Below, one piece after another: positions 1-12,827 of a DNA stretch of 64,000 bases (position 1 is the first letter of the stretch; the number at the start of each line of letters is the position of its first letter). A program made the position numbers and the translations under genes. Origin of the DNA: Phragmites australis (taxonomy: Eukaryota; Streptophyta; Magnoliopsida; Poales; Poaceae); the NCBI RefSeq assembly GCF_958298935.1, contig NC_084922.1, positions 11,534,501 through 11,598,500 on the forward strand, given 5' to 3'. The notes below the pieces were generated by a model that worked only from the letters and a program-made list of their open reading frames with translations, had not been told where the DNA came from and searched no databases.

Positions 1-1406
1 CATCCGCTGTTACCGTGATCATGATACTCTAGCAAAATAAAAAGATTATCACTATTACTCGCGATCTCCGTTGTGAAGGTCAAACTTTTGAAATCAACCA
101 TTGAAAGTTTTTTCCTTCTAAAAGGCGAAGCAAATAGAAAACCTACTCGGATGGAACACCTTCTCGAAGACTCTCTTGAAGACTCGGAGACATTCGAAAT
201 CCCGAGTAGATGACCAGAAAACCCGGTTAGATGTTTCATCCTAATCAGGAATCCGAATCTTACTCGATGATATGGTCGGATAAAAAGCTTATCTCTGTTG
301 GCTATGTATTTGATCCATCGAAGTTTCATTTCACATATTGATAGGGGGTTTGACGATGAATACATGATAGTTATTATATTTGGGTACCTTAGTATTTTCT
401 ACAACTCTCGAAGCATATCTCTATTTCTAGAAAAAGATCCCTAGATGAAAAAAAACTACCTGTAAGTACCTAAGACATCCCGTAAACAGAAAGATTTATC
501 TCTAAAAACGGAAAAGAAGACTCCAGAGGATATACGATACCCATATATATACATAAGTCAAACAAGAGTCAATAAAATTGAAGAAGTCACTCAAACCTTT
601 TGATAAACCAGAAAACACCCGAAGCCTAGTAAGTAAGTCGCTGATTAAATTTAGATCTTTCTAGATTAACCATATATTCCTTTATAATAGACTCAAATAA
701 ATATAAGATAAACATGACGTATGATCATTATTTAAAAAGATTTAATTCTATATAAAAACTTCATATGTTCTCTTATAATTTATCTACTCGAAACATACTT
801 TTTCATCAAATTCTTTAATGAGCCGTTCACAAATCATTGACAGATAGAAGCTTCTTCTCGTGGGGATACCGTATACATTCGTCTTCATTGTCGTTGTCGC
901 AGCCTGATCGACCGCGTGTCTTGTCGGAAACGTTGTCCAAATGTCGCGGAAATTATTTTCTCGAGAGCGAAGAGATTGCTTGGCGCCGAGGAATGGAATA
1001 TGCGCAGTGTACTGCGGTCTGACGCTTTCACTGGTGGAAATGGAGCCTTGCTTTCACTTTCCTCCTGCACTTAGCCTTAAGTGATTTTGCTTTACTAGTA
1101 ATTTTTTTATTCTTTCTTTTTTCTATCCCTCTATTTTTTTAAGATTTATTCTGTGAGTGTACTGAATATCTTGAAGTGGTTGCTGTCTTGCTGATGGGAA
1201 AGATAGCCGAAAGAGACGGATCGATCATAAAGCCAAGAGCATGTGCCATGTCATGAATTCCTGCCTTTACCCACATATGTGTTCTGTCGAAAAAAGAACA
1301 TAGAAAAAAATAAAAAATGCAGCTACACTGATCGTGTCGATGTCTGGTAGCCAAAGGCAGGGCAATTCATTTTCAGGCAACGTATCAGATAGCCCTGTCT
1401 TGAGTT
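1..1406. other. Unresolved left flank of the Ty3 element
   Basis: No recognisable protein domain on either strand; the open frames here (for example 837-1022 plus, 885-1070 minus, 1139-1354 minus) are short and match no family I know. Positions 100-300 use vocabulary such as actcgga and cccgagtag that resembles the non-coding 3' part of the Tat element at 35-37 kb, so the left 650 bases may be decayed retroelement. Positions 840-1080 are more GC-balanced and could be host sequence interrupted by the insertion at 1407. Confidence 0.4.
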
Positions 1407-2444
1407 GGTTGGCATAAGATTTTGCAACTCAATGCAACACATAAATCTTTGAATCCTAAATAACTATTCCAATTTCACTGGGAAATCACGGCTTATTTAT
1501 GAGCAAACAAGCAAACGATTTCGAGCAACAATCGTGAGAGTTATTACCCGATTGATTTACAAGCAAATCAACAAAGAAAAACTATCCACGTGGAGATTTG
1601 GAGCAGCAGAGCTAACCCTAATATGCAGGAGAGAAAAACAAAAGTAGATGCGAAATTTGATGATTGACTGGTTGTTGCAATCGGCCTCTATCCCCTCAAC
1701 TATATATAGTGCGACTAGACTTGATTCTTATGGAAATAGGGCTCTCAACCTTAAAACCCATGTATACACATCATGTTCGACCAAAATTACAAAATAATCT
1801 AAACAGATCTAAAAATCTAACTCGGCTCGGACTCAGACTCAGCATCGGATGGCCCGATAAGAACAAATTTCTGAATACCAGACAATCCGGCGAGTTCAAT
1901 TCGGCTGAAACCCTAAACTCCGTTCTAATGTACACCAGATGTTCCAACATAAAAATGAACACACTGGAGACTTGTGCCGAACTAATTCCTAAGACCTCTA
2001 AACTCTCCGCAATAAATTGTATTTATGCATACTGGATAGTCTGACGCTCATCGGACACCTCAAATGATGCTTTTTTTTTTCTAGAAAGCAAACCTTCTGC
2101 AAAAAAATCTCTTTATACGCACAAGATAGTCTGGTGTTCATCGGACAAATGTTCCAGAGAGCAACTCTCTGCATCATATCTACAAGAAAATATGAACTCA
2201 CTGGATATTCCGGCATGTACACCGGGACCTTTGTTGGACAGATAACTTTCTGCAAGAATTCACCTTTGTATTCACAGGATAGTCCGACGTTCACTGAATG
2301 TATCGCCGGACTGATTCCAAGGGACACAACCTCTCTGCAAGAATTTACTCTATGCACCGAATAATCCGGCAACGACACGGCCTTAAGCATCGGACCATCT
2401 AACGTTCACAAAAACCTGGGTGATGCCATTTTTTGCTATCAACA
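1407..2444 (-). repeat. 3' LTR of the Tat-type element
   Basis: About 1,038 bp, homologous along its length to 9945-11015. It ends on the plus strand with ctatcaaca, so the LTR starts TGTTGATAG in element orientation. The inner part (about 2000-2390) contains imperfect repeats around the phrase caccggatagtccggcgttcac; similar phrases are common in grass LTRs. Confidence 0.88.
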
Positions 2445-2460
2445 CATGCCCCCCTATTTT
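2445..2460 (-). other. Polypurine tract of the Tat-type element
   Basis: In element orientation the sequence aaaataggggggcatg lies directly before the LTR start TGTTGATAG. A purine run abutting the 3' LTR is the expected plus-strand primer of reverse transcription. Confidence 0.8.
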
Positions 2461-2671
2461 TGATGAAACTTGCATACTAAAAAACACATTTATACAGAAT
2501 AATTATGAATAGCTTATTACCTACTTTCCGCTATCACTTAGGACGATATAAACAATATATCAGCAATGTATGTATGTTCTTAGGGCGATGGTAACTACAT
2601 CGGCCATGCACAATTATATTTCTTAGGATGATGGTAAATTACATCAGTCTTGATTACTCAGGTATTTCTTC

Positions 2672-3720
2672 TTATGCATCTTGCCACATACTAGGATAAT
2701 ACCTCTTCAAATATTTTCCATTAATGGCTCTAGGCAACTTGTTTCCTTGTAAATATTGCAACATGTATGAATTTCTAGGTACGATTTCTACAATTTTATA
2801 AGGACCTTTCCAACTAGGAGACCACTTCTCGAACTTATTGTCTTTAGATCCAATAGGTAAAATCGTCTTCCAAACCACATCTCCTACTTGAAATGATTTT
2901 TCCTTTACTTTTTCATTGTAGGTCTAGCTACTCTCAATTTATGTTTCTTGATCTTCCTCAAAGCTTTAAACCTTTCTTCGGCAAGGTCATCTATCATAGC
3001 ATTATAATAATCTATGACTGACAAGTCATTTTGTCGGGTCACTCTGAATGCGCCAAGATTTACCTCAATAAGTAAAATAGCCTCTTGTTCGTACACTAGT
3101 TCATAAGGAGTCACTTTTGTAACACTATACCTAGATATACGATGAGCCTACAATGCTTTACTCAAAACATAATGTCATCTTTTTGGATACTCCTATATCT
3201 TCTTCTTTATAAGTTTGATCAAAGTTTTATTACTTGACTTGACCTGTCCATTATCACGGGCATAATATGGTAAGGAATTGTGAAGCTTAATCCTAAATGA
3301 TTCAGCAAAATCGCGCACTTGATGAGAAATAAAAGAGAAACCTTGGTCGGTAGTTAAAGTTTGCAGAATATCAAATCTATGAATAATTTGCTCCAAAATA
3401 AATTTAATTACCTCTTTATGTGTTATAGTATTCAATGGAACGACTTCAGTTCACTTTGTAAAATTATATGTAGCAAAAAAAAAGTGATGACATTTGAAAG
3501 ATGAAGGATAAATTTGACTGATGAAATCTAAAGTTCATTCACGAAACGGCCATGGTTTAATGACAGGATACAATATAGAAGCAGAAGCTAATTGTATATC
3601 ACCGAAATTTTTAAAACAATCCTTTGCAATACTTAAAACAATCTTCTAACATAGTCGGCCAATAAAAATCAGCCTTCTTTAACAAGCACTTTATTTTAAA
3701 AGCCGATTGATGTGTACCGC
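2672..3720 (-). pseudogene. Integrase region of the Tat-type element
   Basis: Three parts appear in order. An N-terminal zinc-finger stretch lies around 3600-3720 (GTHQSAFK and FYWPTM). The catalytic core follows at 3193-3435, with TTDQG carrying the second Asp and NGQVKSSNKTLI where the family has NGQxEASNKTLI. A C-terminal GPY-type module is at 2672-2878 (SWKGPYKIVEIV, GKYLKRYYPSMW). The catalytic Glu is Lys here, and stops separate the parts, so the enzyme is dead. No chromodomain follows. Confidence 0.82.
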
Positions 3721-4062
3721 AAATATATTTGTGTACTTCACCCATAGCAATTTACTTTGCTCTGAACCAAAGCACTTTAGAAGAAACACATCTATGGTTC
3801 GACGATACAATGCAACATCCAACATCACATATTTCAAAGCTTGCCGCTTAACTTTCCTATCTACTGAGTATTCAATTAGCGCCTTTTTTCAATCAATGGT
3901 CGTGGACAAATATGAATTTTCAGGCAAAACTGAACCATCCCCCTACTGTTCGGCCAAAGAGGCATTAGCACAAACCAACAACAGCTTTTCTAACACAAAG
4001 AACATCCCTTTACTTACTCGATAATCGGATGCTTGCTGCGCTTAACCATTTGCCCTCATATT

Positions 4063-4347
4063 TTATTCTCTAGATATGTGAGTAATGGTGAAATTATCCA
4101 AAGTTGCTATAATATCTAAGCATCTATCTAAATAGCTATTTAGTGAGCCGTCAAAGTATTGAAAAACTTTAGAAACCTGTTGTACTACTAATAATGAATC
4201 ACCAAATGCTTTTATGTTTTTCACACTCATGGATTCTAAAATTTGTAAGCCTATTAAAAGAGCCTCGTACTCGGCTTGATCGTTGGTACAAAAGTATTCT
4301 AAGCGAACTGATATTTCAAAACCAACACCTCTAGGTGAAACTAACAC
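4063..4347 (-). pseudogene. Second (archaeal-type) RNase H domain, Tat lineage
   Basis: The 94-residue frame has CTNDQAEYEALLIGLQ and FGDSLLVVQQV, which match the TNNxAEYEAL...GDSxLVxxQ pattern of the additional RNase H domain placed between the RT-RNase H block and integrase in Tat-type Ty3 elements. It lies about 250 bases downstream, in element sense, of the ordinary RNase H remnant. It is truncated at its C-terminus by a stop. Confidence 0.78.
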
Positions 4348-4595
4348 TATACCAACACCTTGACCTTCTCTACAAGCTGAGCCATCAAAATATAACTTCT
4401 ATGGATGCACATAGATAACACCAATCAAAATATCATTATCGATACGATGATCAACAATAAAATCAACTACAATTTGACCTTTTATGGATCTTAATGGTTC
4501 ATAAGCCAAATCATACTCAATCAAAGCATATGCCCACTTTCGATTCTACCACTCAAAATCAGCTTTTGCAACATGTATTTAATAACATCGGTTTG

Positions 4596-4820
4596 TCATG
4601 CAACCACACAAGTACTAGAAAGTAAATAATATTTTAATTTGGTGCATGCATAATACAAGGGTAAACACAATTTGTCAATGAACACATACCCTATTTCCGC
4701 ATCCAAGAGACACCGGCTCAAATAAGTAATCACATATTCCTTCTCTTCACTTTCTTGCATAAGGACAACACCTATCACCGCCTCTTGTGTAACAGCATAT
4801 AGCCGAAAACGGAGTCCCAA
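4596..4820 (-). pseudogene. RT-associated RNase H fragment
   Basis: Residues such as AVIGVVLMQE, YVITYLSRCLLDAE and the LPLYYACTKLKYYL stretch match the RNase H domain that directly follows Ty3 reverse transcriptase. The frame is closed by stops at both sides and joins the RT frame upstream only across a frameshift. Confidence 0.75.
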
Positions 4821-4893
4821 CTTTGGGTGCCCTCAGTAGGGGGGTGATGACAAGTATTTTTGATTTGCTCAAAGGTTTGTTACTGTTATGCTC

Positions 4894-5747
4894 CTAAGTA
4901 AAACCAGCTTCTTTCTTTAACCGAAATATAGGAGTAAATACACTAATCTTGTCGGATAAATTAGATACAAACCGCCTCAAGTAATTAACCTTTCCTAACA
5001 GCTTTTGAACATCTCTTTTTGATTGTGGCGTCCATAACTTGTCTATAGCTGTTATCTTATTGGGATCTATCTCTATGCCTCTCTCATGTATTATAAAACC
5101 CAAAAACTTATCCTCCGATACACCAAAAGCATATTTAAGTGGGTTTATCTTTAACCTATACCGACACATTCTTTCAAAAGCTAAACGCAAATAAGTGAAA
5201 TGACTATCCATAACATCCGATTTGATGACAATATCATCATTGTATATCTCTAAGATAACACCAAGCAAATCATGAAAGATTAAATTCATAGCTCTTTAAT
5301 AAGTAGCACTAACATTCTTTAACCCAAATGTCATGACAACCCACTCAAATAAACCAACAAAACCCGGACAACAAAAGGCCGTTTTAGACATATCTTCCTC
5401 AGCCAAAAAAATTTGATTATAACCCACATTGTCATCCAAAAAACTAATGACTCTATGACCTGAAGCATCATTAACCAATATATCAGTGATAGGCATAGGA
5501 TATTCATCTTTAGGAGTAGTTTTATTCAAATCTCTAAAATCAATGCATATTCTCAACTTACCATTATTTTTTTCTCAATCGGGACAATATTAGATATCCA
5601 TTTAACATATCTACAAGGACAAATAAACCCCGCAGCAAGCAACCGGCTTATTTCTTCCTTGATTCGTCCATACATACTAGGATTAAATTTTCTAGCCAGT
5701 TGTTTGTGAGGTCTAAAACCAGATTTTATGGGAAGCCGATGCTCCAC
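4894..5747 (-). pseudogene. Reverse transcriptase of the Tat-type element
   Basis: Three adjoining frames cover RT in order. 5553-5747 holds the start (KEEISRLLAAGFI). 5296-5556 has MRICIDFRDLNKTTPKDEYP and FEWVVMTFGLKNVSATY. 4894-5289 has YNDDIVIKS, the YxDD active site with both Asp kept, then FLGFIIHERGIEIDPNKI and the connection region. Single-base indels separate the frames. Confidence 0.88.
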
Positions 5748-6343
5748 AAGCTCACAGCTAAGTCCCGGTATTTCATGATACTCCTAAGCGAAATAATCCA
5801 TATATTCTTTGAGCAACGCAATCATTTTAATCTTAAAATCAGCATGCATGTTTCTATTAATAAATGTCGGCCTTGGCACAATTCCATCACCAATATCAAT
5901 CTCCTCTAATTGATCCGCCAACGAAAAACCTTGTCCTAGCTTCTCTACCTCATTAAAATCATCAATAGTCTCACAAATATCGTTATTTTTGGACCGATAC
6001 TGCTCCATACGTTGTTGCAACCAATCCAAATAACTTTGCTTATCCATTTATAATATTACATTGTTAAGCCGAGATGTAGAAATTGGTTGTACAGACACAT
6101 GTACAAAACCATCTCTAGTAAGACTAAGAAAATCATAATCTGAAAGGTCTTGACCAGATAGACATTGCATATTCCCATGTTGCAATCTATCAAAGCATCG
6201 GCTAAAACAACAAAAACCGATATATCTGTATGGAAAATCTCTATTTCATCGTCTACCCATTGAATCAATAATTGGTGCAAACTAGAAGGCACACAACGAT
6301 TTGCATGAATCCAATCATGATCTAATAACACGTTGTAGCTACC

Positions 6344-6658
6344 TTACACACCAGCAACGAAGAAAACCGTATGCACCGTCTCACCCCCAATAGTTGGCTC
6401 CATAGAGATCACACCCTTGGCTTCTATAGGATCGCTCGTGAAGCCATTAAGCACCAAATTTATTTTCACTATCTCGTTGCCCTCTTTTCCTAGATTCTTG
6501 AAAACTGAATACGGCATTAAGTTTACCGTAGCTCCACCATCAACTAACATTCTAGAAATCAGCCTTCTATCAATATGTCCTTTAACATATAATGGCTTCA
6601 AATGTTGGCTCGACTCCTTAGACTTCTCAAATATGGCTTCCTTCGGACCAAGATTCAA
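6344..6658 (-). pseudogene. Retroviral-type aspartic protease of the Tat-type element
   Basis: The frame contains RRLISRMLVDGGATVNLMPY. DGGA at this place is the variant of the D-S/T-G active site typical of Tat elements. It lies between gag (right) and RT (left), as expected for Ty3. Confidence 0.75.
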
Positions 6659-8326
6659 TTGATCAACCTCTTGATCAATAGCTCAAAACTCCGAAGGCAA
6701 GATAAAAACCATATTAACAACCATACCGTCATGAGGTGAAGTATCATCTCTAATTATAGGAGATTCTTCTAGCATATCACCCTCATAGTCACTAGGTGTC
6801 ACAATAGATGCTACAATTTGCTTCATTCTCTATTCCTTCTGAATTGGCATTATCGGCTTGATCTCATTAAAGGCTTCATCCCTTACCTTTTCAGCTTGAG
6901 CTTCTCCCAACTCTTGCTTGTGTAGTTTTTGTAACCTTCTCTTTTAGGAGCGTAAGAGACCTTTAGGACACCATCAAGGCTAAGATTTAGTTCTGGGCAG
7001 TAAGAACATCTTCCTTTCAACCTTCCGATCGCCCGAACTATCGATCGGCTTGGCACTAGAAGCAATTTCTTCAATCTTTGGCGCCACGGATCGTGACACT
7101 TCTGTAGATGACGCCGCTTTGGTTCCAAGATCAGTACTAATCACCTTTATAACTTTCTCTTTGTTGCCACCACTCAAACCACCATTAGTCGATTGTTTTT
7201 GCACCTTGTCTTCGTCAACAACCGGTTGTTTTTCTTCTATTTTAGATCTAATTTTTCATTAGAAACACCCACATTATTCACATGATACACCTTTTTAATT
7301 TACATTCTATCCCTCCAATCATTTGACTGATTTCTTAAATCAAACCAGTCTTATCTAGGATGAGATAGTCTGTCGAATGCCGAATGTTTTGGTGCTATCC
7401 GCCCCAGATGAAATGGCTCAATTGACATAGGATGTGGTGCCCAATATCCATTTCAACCCCACGGTAGACACAAAGGACACATTATAGGAGGAGTCCCCCA
7501 CATCATAGCATTGATGGCCCAAAAGGAGGAAACAGAGCTGCTCCAATATTATTCTCCCATTGCCTTATCCTCCCTCCCCCCCTCCTAACTCATGCTTCGG
7601 ATGTGATCTTGAACGCTTAAGTGTATTTGACCGACTGCCTCCCTTTTGGCCGGCCTTGCCACTCTCATACTTATCCAAAAGTGCACTAAATGTGGGTTTT
7701 GGCTTCTCAAGTTTCTTAGTGATTTTTCTCTTATCTTCATTCACCTTCCAACAATCAACTTCTGGGCCTTTCGGTTTGATCATCTTTGGTTTTCTATTAT
7801 CATCACCAATGATCACTTCTTTGCCTTTAGTCGATTCGGCTTGAGATGGCCAAATCAAGATTTCTTGCCCTCACAATTAACCATGTTGACAGGAAATGGA
7901 TCATTATCTAGCTTCATCTTTGAACTTTAAGCAAATTGCAATCGTCCTTTATTAATGACTGATAGAACCTGTCGACGAAAGATATTGCAATCATTAGTAG
8001 CATGAGAATATGAATTATGCCATTTGCAATACGCACGCTTCCTTAATTATTTTGCGAGGTGGAATAACAAGATTAGGAGATAAACTAATTTACTTTTCTT
8101 GTAGCAATAGATAAATATCTTATCATATTTAGTAACATCAAACGTAAATTTTATCTCTTCTTGCCAATTCTTTTGGGGAGTCAGCTTCAAAGCAAGGAAT
8201 ACAAATAGTTTAGACTTAGACTTTCATGCCCACTCAGCTACACACATATCAACACTCTCATCATCCGATGAGTCATCATCATATTCAACTACATTAACAC
8301 TAGGACGATCCACTTTGTTCTTCTAA

Positions 8327-9600
8327 CTAAAAATTTGGACTTCTATATACTCTTTGGCACGACTTTCTTGAGCTAGAGCCCACTGCAATACTTGATTTAT
8401 ATGTGAAAATTCTTGTCCTTCTAACATCTCTTTTATATGTGCATGTAAACCAGAAAAAAACTAACTCTACAAGATCTCTATCGAAAAGTGCTACATTAAC
8501 GGTTTTTATATCTCTAAATCTCCTAATATATTCAGAAATAGACTCATCATATTTTTGTTTAACCAATGTTAAGTGAATTAGCCTCAATTTTTTTGTCTCC
8601 ATTATAAAAATATTCATGAAAATTTTGCTCAAGTTGTGCTCATGTATAAATAGAATTAGGTGCAAGAGAAGTAAACTAAGTAAATGCATTGTCGAAAAGT
8701 GATAGAGGAAATAAGCGCAATCTTAAAGCATCACTACTACTGGCTTCACTAAGAAATTGTCTTGCGGTGTTCCATCATGGTTCTAGCATCCTCCCCATTG
8801 AATTTAATAAAATCAGACACTTTGAACCAACACAGATATGAAATTGTATCATAATAATCGGGGTAAGGCTTTTGATAAACATGTGCTCTGCCTTTAGGTT
8901 CTACCACAAAATGCTCCCTCAAATGACTAGCCATTTGTTCTCTAATGCTCTCGTGCCTTATAGGTTGCTTGGCCATGGGCCAAGTAGCAGCCGCATTGCT
9001 TTGTGGAATACTCTGTGGAGGCACTATTGGCTGCACATATGGAGTATTTAGTGGAGGCACATTAAAATAAGTACCCGGCAATGGACCATAAAGGATACTG
9101 GTACCTTGTGGAGGTATCGGAGGCGTACTATATGCTACGGTATTGTATTGAACTATAGGCATGTTTGATAAAATTCCATTAACTCGGTTGTTGTGATTAG
9201 CTACATGCAGACCCGAGCTAGTTATATTAGACATAGCATTTGGTAATGGAAAAACAAACGATGTGACTTCTGGTTTAGTAGCATTCAGTGTAGCAAGTGG
9301 AGGTGTCACAATGTTGGCTGAATCTAGAATATTAGTTTGACTATAAATTTGTTGCATCGGCGTGTTTCATTGTATTGACATAGGTGACATGAATTGCGCC
9401 GATGAACCAAAAGGGGCTTGCTGACTTTTGCTATTGTTATTCGAAGTTGAGGCACTAGCATCATGTGACAAGGACTGTTTTAGTGTATCTCTAATACCTT
9501 GCACCTCACGAGCCATAGAATCGAAAAAGCTACTAAGCGATTGATCTAAACCCTGAGCCAATGTATCAAATTTGTTACTCATAGCAGCACCCATGGATTG
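8327..9600 (-). pseudogene. Gag region of the Tat-type element
   Basis: The N-terminal part (8749-9594, two frames) is rich in Pro, Asn, Gln and Ser, as in Tat gag proteins. The capsid-like part (8327-8760) contains YDESISEYIRRFRDIKTVNV, matching the retrotransposon-gag helix pattern. Charged, low-complexity frames at 6883-7858 (minus) lie between gag and protease and may be the gag tail. No intact zinc knuckle was found. Confidence 0.65.
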
Positions 9601-9920
9601 ATCAATGGGTGAACAATGTATTCTTGCAAAGCATGAGGAACATCACTTGCATTGGGCTTTACCTCAGGTTTAGTGTAGATGATTGGTATTGGATCGCTCT
9701 TCTTAATCAGCCCTTGCCTTGTTTTATGATAGCATGCAAGCATCATCCTCTCCACCTCCTGTTTTTGAGCTTCAATAGCTTGACAATCATTCTTAGGAAG
9801 CTCTTCAAGCGTTGGTGCGATGAAATTGTTGGGGTTGATTTCGGCTTCCTCACTAGCCATGACCGAACAACAGGGGGTATGCGCTGAAACCCTAGGTGCT
9901 GAAGTCGATGAGAACCCTCG

Positions 9921-9940
9921 TTCCCCAGCGGAGTCGTCAA
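9921..9940 (-). other. Primer-binding site of the Tat-type element
   Basis: In element orientation TTGACGACTCCGCTGGGGAA lies 4 bases past the end of the 5' LTR. Its form (TGR followed by a GC stem) is that of a tRNA 3' end complement; I could not assign the tRNA. Confidence 0.55.
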
Positions 9941-9944
9941 TTTG

Positions 9945-11015
9945 TGTTGGCACAAGATTTTGCAACATGTGTAACACACAAATCCTTGAATCATGGATAA
10001 CTATCTCAATTTCGTAGGAAAATTGTGACTTGTTTACAAACAAACAAGCAAAAGATTTCGAACAACAACGGTGAGAGTGGTTGCCCAGTTGATTTACAAG
10101 TAGATCAACAAAGAAAAACCATCCAAACCGTGGAGATTTGGAGCAAAAGAACTAACCCTAATATGAAAGAGAGAAAAATGAAAGTAGATGCGAAATTTGA
10201 CGATTGACTGATTATTGCAATTGGCATCCAGCCGCTCAACTATATATTGGGGCGGCTTGGACTTGGCCCTTGTAGAAATACGACTCTCAATCCTAAAACC
10301 CACGTATACAAGTCATGTTCGGCCAAAATTAGAAAAAGAATCTGAATAGATCTAAAAATCTAACTCGATTCAGACTCAGACTGAGCACCGGATGGTCTGA
10401 CGAGAACAAATTTCTGAACACCGGACCATTCGATGAGTTCAATTCAGTTGAAACCCTAAACTTTGTTCTAATGTACACCAAATGTTCCGACGTAGAAATG
10501 AACTCACCGGATGCTTGCGTCGGACTAATTCCTGAGACCTTCGAACTCTTTGCAGTAAATTGTATTTGTGCACATCGGATAATCCAGCGTTCATCGGACA
10601 CCTCACCGGATGGTTTTTTTTTTCCAGAAAGTAAACCTTCTGCAAAAAAACTCTTTTATATGCATCGGATAGTCCGGCATTCACCGGATTATTCACTGGA
10701 CAAATGTTGCAGAGAGCAACTCTCTGCATCCTTTGTGCAAGAAAATACGAACTCACTGGATATTCCGGCGTGTACACCAGAACCTTCGCTGGATAAATTT
10801 TTCTAGAGAGCAAAACTTTCTGCAAGAAATTGCCTTTGTATTCACCGGATAGTTTGGCGTTCACCAGATGTATCGCCGGACAGATTCCAAAGAACGCAAC
10901 CTCTCTGCAAGAATTTACTCTATGTACTGGATAATCCGGTGACAACACGATCTTAAGCACTGGACTATCCGACTTTCAAAAAACCTGGGCCGTGCTATTT
11001 GTTACTATCAGAACA
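9945..11015 (-). repeat. 5' LTR of the Tat-type element
   Basis: About 1,071 bp, co-linear with 1407-2444 and starting on the plus strand with tgttggcac, ending with atcagaaca. The internal imperfect repeats around caccggatagtccggcg (10600-10950) are better preserved here than in the other LTR. Confidence 0.88.
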
Positions 11016-12650
11016 GTTAATGAGCCTCATTTTTCTGGTAGCTGAGCTTTCATCTCCCCCAGTATGACAACACATTTCGCAACAATGGCATATGCCCCAT
11101 GCCATTTCTTTCTTCTTCCACACCAATCGCAATCGTCTGTATATCTTACATTATATTGGGGTCGATGGCGATGATTGTTTCCTTCTTCTTTCACTGGGCT
11201 GGAGATCCGAGGCGGCGATCAGATCATACCGATCATGATGAAAATGATGGGGAGTAAAGTGACAAAGTAACACCAGAGAGAGATGTGAACTACACTGATC
11301 AGTACCGGCACATGAGCAAAAGCGTTTCCACAGCGCCTCCCCTGATAGCTTTTTCTCTCGTCGCAACGCAGCGTCCCAATTCCGGTGTTTCTGCAAGCCA
11401 CCTCGCCATGGATCACGCCATGATCCGGTCATCTTGAGGGGAAGCAAACCTGACTCGATCGGCAACGCAGTCGCTGCTGTTCTTCTTTTCACTTTGCTGC
11501 CCCGAGTGACCGAACAGACGAAGAATCTGATTCTCTTCCATCCAAAACCTGAAACCAATCTGTTATCTTTCAATTTTCAGTTAGACAAGTAAAAAAATTT
11601 CCTCTTCTGTAGTTATGCCAGTGGAAAGCAGGTACATTGTAGATTGGTGCTGTACGTAAACAACAGTTTCCAATGGACTAGTTAAAATGACTATTTTGTT
11701 TCAGACAAACGAAGAGGTAGAGACTTCACTGTAAAATTTAACGACATACAAAACTGAAGAAATTGGGAGCATATGATGATTGTTCCTTTCTTCGGTATCA
11801 AGGGCCATAAAGAGAACTAGTGAAGCGTGGGGCAGTGTCAAATACTAACATACCATGAACATGCACAGTAGCCAACTGAGCAAGCAAACAAAGATTCCTT
11901 TGCCCAGCGATGGAATCCACCTTGTGAGGCTGAAAACATGGTCAGTTACAGGCATGATCAGTTCATGTGATGCATCTTATAAAATCTTCAAAAGTTCTGT
12001 ACGGGTGATGCACGTTCTAATATTTTTTTTTCACTGTATATCATGCAAACAAAAAACAGTCTGAAAACTGCAAAAGCGTTGCAGTTAACATTATACTGAA
12101 CTCCCGGCAATACACCGACAAAGAGTGCCCAGGAGGCTAGGAAAGTTTGCTTCATAAGAGGGTTTACAACAAAATCATCGAAAATGGATCCTTTGGATCA
12201 TTCAAGTTGTTCCTGGCGATGATAAAACAGAATTCACCGCAGCTGTTTTGTATCCAGGCCGATGCGTGAACCTATGTACTCATGCAGGGAAGAACACAGG
12301 CTGTATAATATATGTAGGGAAGAACAAGACGCTTGCTGATGACTGATGAGCAGTGGTTTCTTATCCTAAACCAATGTTCCTTTATAGAAAGAACCATAAT
12401 GTTTGACAAGTAACAGTTATGACTTATGATGTTCAATTGTTGTTCATACATGATATGATATTTCTTGTCCTCAAGAGGACCATCTGGTTGGCATTACAAT
12501 AGCATTTATCATGATGTTTGACAAGTAACAGCTAGAACAGCTAGTTATGCAGCAAATACTAGAGATAATGCTGGCCCTGAACTCAGCCAAAAGCACATCA
12601 TTTTCTTACAAGCTTCAAGGAAAATATCAGAGGCACTGACTACACTAGAA
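11016..12650. other. Unresolved flank between Ty3 element and PSRP5
   Basis: No protein family recognised. The longest frame (11151-11573, minus, 140 codons) is Arg/Ser-rich, matches no motif I know and may be chance. A 17-base phrase tgtttgacaagtaacag occurs twice, near 12399 and 12514. The last 170 bases before 12828 are the likely 3' untranslated region of PSRP5. Confidence 0.4.
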
Positions 12651-12827
12651 TGTAAGATGATTTCATTATGGAAAAGCATAATTACATTTTACAGGCATTC
12701 TGTTTCAGATTCTGAACAGCAAAATTGTAGAAAAGAAACAAGCTCCAACGTCTCGATTCGCAAAGATGGTGCTAGAGGAACAAGACACATAGGTCTACAA
12801 TACAGTGGCGGCTGGTATCACTGCCAT

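Larger units (their letters stand above)
1407..11015 (-). mobile_element. Ty3 (gypsy) LTR retrotransposon, Tat-type, degenerate
   Basis: A 9.6-kb element read right to left: 5' LTR, primer site, gag, protease, reverse transcriptase, RNase H, a second RNase H, integrase, polypurine tract, 3' LTR. Protease before RT and integrase last give the Ty3 order. Two RNase H domains, the second with a TNDQAEYEALL motif, and no chromodomain after integrase point to the Tat lineage. All coding regions are broken by stops and frameshifts. The two LTRs differ at roughly one base in five by eye, so the insertion is old. The 5 bases flanking each end (gagtt, gttaa) do not match, so the target duplication is eroded or the LTR edges are off by a few bases. 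Confidence 0.9.

Noticed and set aside
1402..11020. A 5-bp target duplication for the first Ty3 element
   Set aside because: The flanks gagtt and gttaa do not match under any LTR edge that I could justify.
11151..11573. A 140-codon minus-strand frame as a gene
   Set aside because: No motif, no splice context and unusual composition; may be chance in single-copy DNA.
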